Shown here piece by piece: positions 32,804-44,500 of a DNA stretch of 64,000 bases; position 1 is the first letter of the stretch, and every line of letters begins with the position of its first letter. The stretch is from Porites lobata (Eukaryota; Cnidaria; Anthozoa; Scleractinia; Poritidae), in assembly GCA_942486035.1 (NCBI GenBank), contig CALNXK010000124.1:178501-242500 (forward strand), read 5' to 3'. The translations under genes and the position numbers were made by a program. Below the pieces are notes generated by a model. That model was not told where the DNA came from. It was given only the letters and a program-made list of their open reading frames with translations, and ran no database searches.

Positions 32804-34700
32804 AATAGGAAAAATGCCACACTCTCCCCCATCAATACCTTTGCATGAGCAATAGGCCCACATTTTATGTCATAATATTGAATATGTTTGTATTTGAATA
32901 AATCCTAAATTATTGAGATTCTCTCAATGAAAAAGCATCTATATTAATGTATAGTCTTCGTCAAATCATCCTCCCTAATAAATAATAAATGAGGGACATC
33001 TCACAAGATAACTATTGAAAACCTATGTCAGCTGCCACTGTCTTCATTATATCAATTAAGCTTTGGTTTTTGGTTTTCATGTCCAAGAAGGTGTTAGAAA
33101 AACAGGATTTTGAGATATAAGAGTGTGTATAATATGCGAGCCAGCAAGCCATGGCAGCAAGTCATGCAGGTCAGATACGACTCATTGAAAACAATACATA
33201 AAAATCAAAAACAGTAATCTGGTAATACCGAAAGAATTAACTGAAAGCTAACCACGGTAAATAAGTGTTAAACCTAAACCCTAATCAGTAAAAAGAATTG
33301 CTTAACCATAATCTGTAAAATTTGCAGTTTTTAATTGTTTTTACTTCATTCTTGCTGATGGTCTGCGTGACTTGCATAGCTCCCTTCCTCGTAGTTTATG
33401 TCAGGATCAGAAATAAAATGTTTATTTACAAAAAACAAAATGTAACAATAAAATTAATAACTTTTATAATTGTATCTTTACTCTGATGTGTGAGCTTTGT
33501 TTTCTTGAAAGTGCTGTTCAATAGAACCATGGAGAACTATGAAAAAGAACTTTGGAAAACTTATGTTGTGTCCATGCCAAGTGCAGCAATCATTATTATT
33601 TTGGGCCAAACCTTGTCTAATAGAATTGTTTGAGGGTCCCCACAGAGAAGACTTGCAGAAAAGTGCTTCTCAAAGTTACAATGCCGTTGGTTTGAAGGCA
33701 ACCCCAGAGTTAAAAACAATAATTTAGTATTATTCAGATATACATCAAATCCCATATAAGATGATATTTAATAACAACCCATAACCCTGTTGATATCTGA
33801 CCTCTGGTCAAATCCGGTGGACTACAAGACTATAGTATCCCATTTTAATCAATATATCCAGTTTTTTTAGTTTTGCAATATGTCTATCAAATTCTTAAGA
33901 GTCTCTTGCATTTGTTAAACTTGAGCAAATAATCAGTGAACTTCAGACAGTGGGATAATTGAAAGCAGTAGGTTGTTTTGAAGCAGGACAACGAAAAAAT
34001 GATCAGGTATGATAAGCAATATTTTCACTTTGTGGGTTTTCAAGAAGAAAACGCGAAGACAATACCCTCAGAAATCCCTTGTAAACCTGTTGTATACCTG
34101 GACGGAACCGCTTCAGGACATACACCAACAGAACATCATATTCGAAAAAAACAGATATTTTAGTCACAAATGACTCGCCTGCACCAAAACAATAACCTGA
34201 ATTGCAGCCGTCTTCTCCGGCCAGTCGCTCACTCCCCGAGAGAGAAACAGAAGCAACGGGAAAAATTACTGTAAAACTTAGTCTTTGCAAACATAAGGAA
34301 ATAAATTTTAGAACAAATCACTTTTTTAGTTGTTTCCAAAGCATTCTTTTTTCTTATAATATGAAAAATTAATGAAAGAAATAGGTACAAACTTGTTAGC
34401 GTGCTTACCTATTTTCGATGTACTGATTACATACGCAGTGAGTACGAAATGCCTACAAAGCGCGCAATAAGCGAAGAACTATAGCGCAAGAATGGTTACT
34501 CCTTGTCCTCAAGGTACTTCCCAATTCATAGTAAGGAGAAGACAAATAAAAGGCTCGATGAAACAAGAATAAACGAGAATTTCTGTCAATACTCTTTCCT
34601 CTCCCTTGTCCGCCATTTTGTATGTTTTGAAAATGGACATCGCCATGGTGATCATGTTATGGTTGGTGACGTAACCATTGTTTTCGCTTCTTCCAAAACT
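32804..34700. other. No supported gene
   Basis: About 1.9 kb of A+T-rich sequence with only short, unsupported open frames. Confidence 0.4.
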
Positions 34701-34727
34701 GGCAGAAAACTGGCATACTCCCATCCT

Positions 34728-35280
34728 CGGAGACCCAGGCAGATAGTCGGGTCGATAAAATGTTCGTGGTGAAAGTTTTCTGTAAGATCGAGACGAGCCC
34801 CTGGGCACTTACTCTTACCGAACCAGTTCCAGAGGCGTTTGAATTGCCTGCTTCTGATTGGCCAGAAAAATTTTTTTCTGGCCAATCAGCGAAGAGAAGC
34901 CTGCCGGGTGACTCTTGTGTTTCCTTACACGACGTAGTTTTCCTTCAACGGGGAAAGTTTCTCGAGGAAAGTTTCAGAACAAAATGTTAACAACCAGCGA
35001 AAATTACAACCTTTAGCACGGCTACAAGAAACAAACACTCTCCGATGAATTTTTAAGGCGGATCTTTCCAAGGTATCGTAAATCTTTATCGCTGATACGA
35101 TACGCGATGCACGACTTTCACTTTCCACACCTTAATTTGCTCACATTGTCTAGTATGCAACGCCAAGCTGACATTTTAGATGTCCATGTTCGTTGCACGA
35201 CTTCTGAAACTTTCTACAGCGTGAAAATTTCCGTTGCACGGGCCACGCAACTACGTCGATTGATCGTGGGAATTGCTGGC
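34728..35280. repeat. Left arm of a large inverted duplication
   Basis: The inverse complement of this segment is found at 37,851-38,188 plus 39,826-40,036, interrupted there by a LINE. Identity is about 85-90% by eye. Both arms can encode the same peptide (on the plus strand here, on the minus strand in the right arm) with NLLTLSS(M/I)QRQADILDV and CTTSETFYSVKISVARA, ending at 35,289 here. Shared amino-acid sequence in both arms suggests a coding origin, either a duplicated gene fragment or an unknown transposon protein. The spacer is about 2.6 kb. Confidence 0.85.
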
Positions 35281-35339
35281 TTGCTGTAGTGCACGCACCA
35301 TCTTTCTTTCACGCCAAACTCCCTTACCGTACGTGTTTT

Positions 35340-35598
35340 AAATACAGCCGTTGTGTTTAGTTCGAAATCTCGGTCCGGTTATGTGCTGAATCCTGACTTG
35401 TTAAGTGAGGTCGATTTTTCCAGGCCGTATGGGTTTGTTTTTACGGATAAGCAAAGAAAAAAAAATAAAGGTGAGTTTGCGAAAATGTTTGAAAGTGGTT
35501 GGTGTGAAAGTGTTTGGAGGGCGATAAACGCGCAGTGTTTGACAGGTGTAGGTATAGAGTTAAGAAATCGAGGAAGGGTGGGATGTCTATATAGATAG
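35340..35598 (+). other. Short open frame next to the left arm, unrecognised
   Basis: The frame from about 35,340 to a stop at 35,598 encodes SRSGYVLNPDLLSEVDFSRP and a basic middle part. Coding-like but without splice support or known motif. The right arm does not include it. Confidence 0.2.
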
Positions 35599-35599
35599 T

Positions 35600-37600
35600 T
35601 TTGTAGTTCCTAAAACTTTACAAGAAGTGAACACTCTTAAGGAAATTCCAGGGAGAAGAGATCAAGGAATAGGTACACTTTCCAAAGATCCAACTTCACC
35701 TCTTGATTTCAAGGACCTGGGTCTCTGGCTTACTAAACCGCATAAGAGAACCTGGGTTAATCTTCACTGTGATTAGAATTATGGCTAATATGGTAGAAAT
35801 GAATTTTTATTATAAGATATCTTTTAACAAATACATGTGTAAAGGTAATTTCACATACCGGTAATATGTGATTTTTTGCCAAACTATTTATCTATGATTG
35901 GCTTGATGTTTCCCCTTACTGACCCCCTCAAACACATCCACAATGCCATTGTTTTAACTCCCTTGCTATTGATGGTACAACATTGGACTTATTTTGAAAG
36001 AATAATGCTGCAATATAAACAATTTTCCTTTGGTGCATTTGTTTGATATTTCATAATTTCTCTATCATAATTCTCCTCATCTGACAATAATATTCTTCAC
36101 TGCTGATTATTTTTAAATCTTTAAATACCTTCTTCAGAAGGATAAAAATCTTCATTGTATGGTCACCATACCACACAGTGTCTCTAAAATACTTTCCACA
36201 GAACATCATTTATTACAATTATCAATTATTGTTTCCTGTAGAAGACAATCAGAGAATGCAAATTCTAGAATACAAGCAGTGAAGATTTGATTCTTGAAAT
36301 TCCTGTCTCGGATCATCTTGATTTCTTTAAGCAGACTAACAGTCTTTGGCACTGATGTCGTAACATTAGTGGCTTAGAATGGTTCTGTTTTCATTACTGT
36401 CATCAAAAAAGGAAGGATTTTTTTCTCTTCTGCAGGTTGTGCACTAAATAAAATCTAAAAGAAGAAAGGCTTTAAGAATTATTGAAAACAGTAAGTGACA
36501 ATTTCAGCACAGTTCCCTTTTTCAAAGAGTGTTGGAAAACAGTTGTATGTTATGTGTAGGTATACCATATTTACTTGTGTATAACGTGCTCCCGAATATA
36601 ATGCCCACCGCATTTTTCTAGACCATTCTCAAATAATATAGTCAGGTATACCTGTCGGCCACCTAGTAAAACAAGCCCTTTGGGAGCGAAAGAATCACCA
36701 ACAAATGCCCCAGAGTAAACGTTTTATAACAAATTAAAATAAAATAAAATATTACAGCTCCCTAGAATTTACATAACTCAAATAGACATGTGAACTACAA
36801 TAATGATAAAGTAAAAGAAATCTCAACAGCTTAAAAATAAAATTAATGTAATGGCATCTGTACTTCTGTATTATGGGATGTTTTCCCATTTATAATTATA
36901 TAAATGTTCAATTGCACTATTATCTTAAGCAGTCACAAGGCTTACTTCATCAGCTTTCAATTGTCATTAAATGGTGACAAAAAACATGATAATTCTTGTG
37001 AAGTGTCTGTCAGCTTTTAGACATAAGATTACTGGGCATCCTTGAATAAAAGCCAGATCTCCTGTTAAGTATAATGAGGGTCCTGAAGGGGGGGATATCA
37101 ATCCCATTGAAACTGTTTAACCCTCAATTCCCATTTTTTCCCATTCTCAGTGATAGATTACCCCCTGCCAGTGACTTAAATCCCATTTTCCCAGAGCAAC
37201 AACATTCCATTTTACTCCTTCAGAACCCCCCACAATGAATTCAGTACAGCACCCTTCCTAGTAAACAAATCAGCATACTTACCAATGAACAGCTGTACGT
37301 ACCTGCAACGGGATTCTTCTGGTAAAACTCCATAGAGAACATTGCCCTGAATTTCTTGTCCCTCAGTTAATGATTTCGGGCTTCCGTACAACAAAGAAAA
37401 CGCTCCCTATCCATTCAATATTTCTCGATCTTTCGTTTTACTTTCCCCTAAGTAAGTGGCGTGAATTTCTAGTGACCTCGAGTACTTTACCTGGTCCTCA
37501 ATAATTGACATGAGAGGTAAAATCACTATGACCAGTGGATTACTAGGGAATTCATAACCTTTAGCATCTAACGATTTTTAAACCCCCAAGCTTATAGGCA
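35600..37600. other. Spacer of the inverted duplication; no gene
   Basis: Two kilobases of A+T-rich sequence between the arms, with short open frames only and no recognised element. Confidence 0.4.
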
Positions 37601-37850
37601 ACATTTGGAAGGTTACACTCTTCTATCAATTGCCAAAAACATCTCTTCTTTCCACAATCTTCTCAATAATAAATCTTTGCTTCGCTTTGAACTGTACCAC
37701 CGGAAACAAAGACAAGCCTTCTTCAAGCGCTTGCTGGTTAACACTGCTATCAACTTCGGCCGAATTCGTACGGTCAACTGCTGTAAGCTTTTAAGCTTAA
37801 AAGTTTCGAAAGGAGTTTGGAGCGAAAGCAAGAAGAAGGCACTGCAGCTA

Positions 37851-39780
37851 GCTGGCATTTCCCACGATCAATCGACGTAGTTGCCTGGCCCGTGCAACGG
37901 AAATTTTCACGCTGTAGAAAGTTTCAGAAGTCGTGCAACGAAAATTGACATCTAGAATGTCAGCTTGGCGTTGTATACTAGACAATGTGAGCAAATTAAG
38001 GTGTATAAAGTGAAAGTAATGTATAGCGTATCGTATCAGCAATAAAGGTTTACGATACCTTGGAAAGATCCGCCTTAAAAATTCATCGGAGAGTGTTTGC
38101 TTCTTGTAGCCGTGCTGAAAGTTGTAATATTTGCAGGTTGTTAACATTTTGTTCTGAAACTTTCCCCGAGAAACATTCCCCGTTGAACGCACTATCTGTG
38201 TTATCGGCTGTTTCAAAAATAGCCGAAAGAGTTATCTTTGATCAGCTATACGAGTTTTCCCTTCACTTCCTCAGCGGAAATTTATCTGGTTTTCTGAAAG
38301 GACATTCATGTACAACAGCCCTCCTCAAAACATGCGAAGACATTAGAGCAAATTTAGACTCTAGCGAGCACTCTGCAGCAATTACCATAGACCTCTCCAA
38401 AGCATTTGACTCTGTTAACCATAATTTGCTTCTTGCAAAGCTGTCAGCGTACGGTGTAACTGAAAAAGCCCTACAACTTCTACGTTCTTACTTGACTGAC
38501 CGAAAGCAACATGTCAAGATAGACGGTAACCTGTCAGATTGGCAAATTATGAAGTGTGGAGTTCCTCAAGGTTCAATCTTGGGCCCCCTTCTCTTCAATA
38601 TATACATGAATGATGCGAATTTTTCAGATATTTCGTGCTCCTTAAGATTCTATGCCGATGACACTACGGGGTATTCTTCAAGCCCTTGTCCATCCACCTT
38701 GCAAATAAATCTACAAAACAACCTTGGTCTACTCGTTTCCTGGTTTTGTAAGAACGTCCTGGCGATCAACCATAGTAAATCTCAATCCATCGTCTTCAAT
38801 AGAGCAACTCTACCAACGCCCTTTGTTACTGACAGCAATGAACTGGATTACGTTCCACAGATCAAGCTCCTTGGTGTAATTATCGACAATTCACTCTCTT
38901 TTAAAGCACATATTAAAGAAATTTGCCGGAAAGTGAACACAAAACTTTCAATTCTTCGTCGCATTCGTAAACTTATACCCTCAGATATTATGATTAAACT
39001 GTACAAAGCATTTATTCTGCCTCACTTTGAATACGCATCACCATTGTTCATAGGTCTAAGTAAAGGTTTGTCTGCAAAACTAGAGTCAACCAATGCATTT
39101 GCTCTTAGGACTCTTCTTCACTACTCCAAGTCGACTGCTTATGAAGACCTACTTAAAACTGCACATATCAAAAGCTTGGAACATCGACGCATAGAACAAG
39201 CACTGATACTTGTATACAATAGCATTTATAACCAGGCACCGAACTACATTCGGGAAATGTTTTTACTGCGAAGCAATGGTTACAGCCTAGTACGGGGCCA
39301 TCTTAAGGTTGTTCTTCCAAGACCGACCTCATCTTATATGCAACATTCTTTCTCGTACCAGGCTGGCAAACAATGGAACAGTCTACCAGACAAAATAAGG
39401 ATGTCGGAGTCCCTCTCTATCTTTAGGAAAAACTTACAAAACATACAGTTGTCTTCATCGTATGACTGCAACTGTGAATTTTGTAAATAGACAATCTGAT
39501 TACCAATATTTTTTCTTTTTAAATTATTATTATCTTTTAGTTGGTTTAATTTTTCTATTTCTTATTTTTATTCATTACTTGTACATGTAGATTATGTAAA
39601 TTATCACGTTGTAATTTTTATGGCACATTTTTCTTTGCGAGATGTTATGTCGTTTAGAGTTTTCCATAATGCACTTGGATTAGATTTGTTTTCGGTAATA
39701 AGTTTAGAATAGTATTCCGATTTACATCTCTTTGCATTTAAACGAGCTATCGCTCATATGCGATATGTGGTTAAATAAAA

Positions 39781-39811
<31 letters not shown>

Positions 39812-40036
39812 ACTATGGCGATCGATGAGGAAAACTACGTAGTGTAAGAAAACACAAGAGTCACCCGGCAGCTTCTCTTCGCTGATTTTTTCTGGCCAAT
39901 CAGAAGCAGGCAATTCAAACGCCTCTGGAACTGGTTCGGTAAGAGTAAGTGCCCAGGGGCTCGTCTAAATCTTACAGAAAACTTTCACCACGAACATTTT
40001 ATCGACCCGACTAACTGCCACTGGGTCTCCGAGGAT
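37851..40036. repeat. Right arm of the inverted duplication, split by a LINE
   Basis: The parts 37,851-38,188 and about 39,826-40,036 pair with the left arm at 34,728-35,280. On the minus strand the first part encodes the same peptide (SIQRQADILDV, CTTSETFYSVKISVARA) in an open frame of 122 codons. The break lies at CCCCGTTGAA / GGAAAACTAC, joined in the left arm as CCCCGTTGAAGGAAAACT in its complementary sense. Confidence 0.85.
38189..39812 (+). mobile_element. 5'-truncated CR1/L2-like LINE
   Basis: The open frame reaching the stop at 39,490 has the reverse transcriptase blocks in order: AITIDLSKAFDSVNHNLLLAKL, VPQGSILGPLLFNIYMND and the catalytic FYADDT, then LLGVIIDNSLSFKAHI and a C-terminal WNSLPDKIR block. 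Homology starts at about 38,190 (LSVLSAVSKIAERV), so the endonuclease half is missing; the codons before it belong to the host repeat. The 3' end after 39,490 has an A+T-rich tail ending in (ACTT)n at 39,778-39,810. The frame is intact, suggesting a fairly recent insertion. Confidence 0.92.
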
Positions 40037-40514
40037 GTCATACTCCCGAACTGTTTACAGTTTGTTCTTCAGTGGGGTAAAGACCCTATCGTGGGTATAA
40101 AGAGAGTGACACCAAGCTTGAGAGTTTTCCTAATCTCAATGCGTTCTTTCTGTCTCTGTGGGTTTCGAGTTGCTCATCCCATAATTAATGGACTCGTTCC
40201 CAGCCCTGCTCGGTTTGAAACTAGGCTTGTAAGACCAAGAATAGAAATCCTCTCGAAACAAGATAATAACGACACGTTCTTTATTTAACTCCGAGAAAAA
40301 TCTGATTCAAAACTCTAACTTGAAATGTAACCGGAGCATAACAAAGTAATGTATATAAGGATACATAACGACGGGCTTATAAGGGAGGGCTTATAACCAT
40401 GTCTTACCCCTTAACCTTTAGATTGAAAATTATCAGAATAGAACAAGTAGAATATAAAATATTCGAAACAATTACGAACATTTCATTAGTCATTATTATG
40501 TATAACACTATTAT

Positions 40515-40912
40515 CAGGGGCACCCAACGAGAATATAGTTTAAAACCACTTAAACATAGCATTGTTCAACGTATTTTAGTATTTAAACGGTAGATGTAGG
40601 CATATTTTTATCCCCTAAAAATTTTTCATCTGTTCGGATTTCCTAGCTGAAAGTCTAGTTATGCGAAAATTATAGGGATCAAAACTCACCTTTTCGAAAA
40701 TTTCAGCCAAAAAAAAGGCTCCCGAAAATTCTAGGTAACCTTTTTAAGGTAAAAATCCGTTAAAAATGGGCAATTATACCAGTTTTTAGAGGTTCGAAAA
40801 TCCTAGGAGAGGAAGGCAAGCAAGAAATTTTACAATAAATGTTCCGAAAATTATAGATCTCAAATCGTCTTCCGAACAGATATTTTCCGAAAATTGACGT
40901 TGGGTGCCACTG
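40515..40912. mobile_element. 398-bp MITE 'CAGKGGCACCCAACG', copy 1
   Basis: Inverted ends CAGGGGCACCCAACG and CGTTGGGTGCCACTG, flanked by TATTAT on both sides (40,509-40,514 and 40,913-40,918). The interior repeats CCGAAAATT motifs. Two related copies, in the opposite orientation, lie at 42,828-43,232 and 44,555-44,942. Confidence 0.88.
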
Positions 40913-41575
40913 TATTATCTATAACCTCTAGTTTTCCACGCAGACATTTTCAGGGTCTTCAGTAGTATGCGCCCTCCTATTCGATATGGGGAGGAGGGCA
41001 TGTAACTCTCTCTAAAAAAAACGCGTACGCACGAGGCTTTGGAGCAACCTTTAAGGAATATAAACGGGTTAAAATAGTCACGGTGGACAACGGAAAAATA
41101 AACACTCACGCTCGTGCACTATTAGCTCTCTAACTTCCTGCTACAAAACCTGAAAGACAGAGCCAGAGATTAAGAATAAAGTCTAAAGACTTCGCTAAGG
41201 CTCGAAGTCACTTATCTTTTCCAGGTCTCTTAACAACGAAAAAGAAAATCAAACTTTGTTACTGCTTACCATATCAGGCTATAGATAATCCATACTGCAA
41301 AACAGTCAGTCACTTTTTTGCAGCTCAGTCGTAAGGCACGAAACCTAAGAGCGTGCATACTGGCGTGCGAGGCGTGTGAGCCTAGGGAAGGGCGAGAGAA
41401 TCTGTCTATTTTTCACTTGCTAGTTCCCGACCTTTCGTTTGACGACTACGCGCCTTCGCGGCCAATGCAAAAGAGCGACTGCTTTGCAGTCTAAGGATAC
41501 TGTGCATAAATGAATTAACTATGTCCTCGCTTTTGCATCCACGGGATAAAAGCGAAAGTACTAACAGTTTTCTGT

Positions 41576-44500
41576 TCACATGGTGCACACAACGCACGGG
41601 AGCCTTTCAGATTCGACGTATGGTGGACAAGAGAACGTCTCGCAACTCGCATAAAGCCCGCGTACATAATCAGCATCTTGTAACAGCCCCCTGGATTGAC
41701 GATCCACGCAGATCAGGTCCTTGTGGTCCTTCCAGTTAGTCTGCACAGCCAGGTATCCATCATACTCCCGATGCCATCCCCGGTAGCACTCCTTACGAGC
41801 AGGCAACATGATCTGAACACTGCGCTTGCGCACTAAGCATAGCACGCACGAAAGGTAAAAGTAGGTTCCGTGGAGTGTGCTCCTAGTTGTATCTTGAGCC
41901 AAGACTTCGGAGCTTACCTGGGTCACATTTGCAAGCGGAGTACTGGGATCTACCTGGCCGAAGTACCAGGGTTGGTTTGGTACACATATGAAAGGTGATC
42001 CTCCAGTGCGGGGCTTTTTGTGACGTGTACCTGCAGCTTGTCCTTTTGAGAACAAAATAATCTTGTTATGCTTTACAGCATTTATTTTGGGGAATGGAAG
42101 TATATTAGCCGATCCATCAACTTTTTCATCCTGTTGGGAATTGTGGGCCAATAGTGTGTGTACATATTTCGTAGTATATTTTTATCCTTTCGCTTTATTA
42201 TTATTTTTCTTTGAAAAATTACCGCAAGAGAAATCCAAGCACGCGAGTTGTAACATAATGTCGCGGTTTGCTATCGCGCTAGCTGAGAACTAGACGGATT
42301 TTAAGAGAAAAAGCCGACTGCAAGCAGTCTATTATATTTCAAGTTGATGACAACGTTGATTGCTAAATAAATAATTAGCTCATGATCTCCGGTAAGTTCA
42401 AGGAATAGTCACGAAGTGAACCGTGATAACTGATAAGATGTCTGGGTTTCTTAATTGATATCGTGGAAATAATACTAAATGTCAATCACTTTATAATAAT
42501 GTAGGTTAGGTTTCATGTGTATTGTAGGGAGACGAGGGGAGAAGATCACGCTATCTAAACCAAGTTGTTATGCCGACAATATCTGTGAGTGAGTGTGTTG
42601 CAAAAACTGTGACTTTGGGATTCGTTATTATGAATAAAACTACATCAAGTGAATTGTAGTGGATTTTTATGAATACGGGGGCGATTCCCGACAGCCCGTA
42701 GCTCATATTGTCCGACAATAAAGGTGCATCAAGTCGCACTGGCACTGGCACTTTATAAAAAATCAAATCCAACTAAATACCTAGAGAAGTTGCCCGAGAA
42801 GCTTCGCGCTTTGGGAATGCGTCATATCAGGGGCACCCAACGTCAATTTTCGGAAAATATCTGTCCGGAAGACGATTTGAGATCTAAAATTTTCGGAGCA
42901 TTTGTTCATGTTGCAAAATTTCTTGCTTGGGTGCCTCTCCTAGGATTTTCGAACATCTAAAAAATGGTATAATTGCCCATTTTTAACGGATTTTTACCCT
43001 AAAAAAGTCACCTAGAATTTTCGGGAGCCTTTTTTCCGGCTGAAATTTTCGAACTGAGGTAAGTTTTGATCCCTATAATTTTCGGATCACTAGGCTTTTA
43101 ACTAGAAAACCCGAACGACGAAAGACCTTTAGGGGATAAAAATCTGCAAATATCTAACGTTTAAATACTAAAATACGTTTAACAACGCTATGTTTAAGTG
43201 CTTTTGAACTATATTCTCGTTGGGTGCCCCTGATCCGTACGGAGACTTAAAAAAAGACAGTCAACCTCTTTGATGGATCGGAAGCAAGACTGCGCGTTGT
43301 TTGCAAGTTGCAAGCACGAGATAATTTTTCCGCGCTTTATGGGTTCTAGACTCCCAGAATAGAGTAGTATCTTACCTGAGTAGATTATCTTGGCATCTCC
43401 CACAGGACATGCAGTTCTTCCCCACCGGATATACGTAAGACCCCCTGTATCGCCTGTGTTTTGGGCCCCAGCTGAATCGTCGTAAACAGAAGCTTCAAGG
43501 CAAGGTTTTTCCAAACGCCGACCCTTCTCCGTGACATAGCAAGTAGTCTCACCAGCTTCTCCTTTATCTCCCTTGATCCCTACCCTACCGGGGATGCCGG
43601 GCTCACCATTCTCTCCCGGTATTCCAGCGACTCCTCTGGTTCCTTTTAATCCGGTTAGTCCTCTGTCACCTGAATAAAAGCAAGACCAAATTAAGAAACT
43701 GCTCCGTGTGCTTGCAAAACGCAATACAAGATTAGGCTTGGTTTTCCTGCGAGAAACTTGGCAAGAAGGAAGCGAAGCGATGCGCGGGAGCGGAAGCCGA
43801 ATCTCATGCTCTAATCTTGCGGTTCACGCGCGTGTAGCTTTTTACTATCGCGATTTCTTGCGAATGGAGAACTTGCCCACAGGGAGGTTAAAAAAATAAT
43901 GGTAGTGGTAAAGAAAGCGTCATAATTATTTCGTGAGTGGATTTATTTGTGGCTCTCTACCGGCGAATCACAGCTTTAAACCACGAAAAAAAAGAAGAGA
44001 AAGAAGGGCGAGAGAATATTGCTTTAGACAGATTGCAATTACAGCTTTCACAGAGAATTTAATTTAGTTCCAAAGATGAAAAATTAATGTAAAGATTTAA
44101 CAAACAACCTTTTTGGCCTGGTTCTCCTTTTTCTCCTTTAAAACCTTTTTGTCCTTGTAGACCGGGAAGACCATTGACACCTGGGGGGCCAGCTGAACCC
44201 GGCGATCCGGGGTGACCATCTTTACCCTGCGGTCCGTCTCTACCCGGGTGGCCCATAGGACCATCCATTCCCGATCGTCCATCGGAGCCATCTCTACCCG
44301 GTATTCCTGGAGAGCCAGGAGGACCACGAGGGGGAACCTGGGTTATTTTCTTGGTGTACTGCTCCTGCAAATATTGAGTCCTGCAAGACGAAACACGACG
44401 AAAAAATGCACATTATGACGAGGTAGTAATTGAGGATAGTGTTTTACGACCCCAAGCCACTTGAAAACAGTACCTTTTTAGTCAAGCCCGTGCTTCTTGC

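Noticed and set aside
38060..38190. N-terminal 43 codons of the 476-codon LINE frame
   Set aside because: They belong to the right arm of the inverted duplication; the frame is open across the insertion joint by chance.
44097..44327. Second minus-strand frame across the collagen exon
   Set aside because: Shadow of the Gly-X-Y frame; it lacks the Gly period and does not fit the splice phases.
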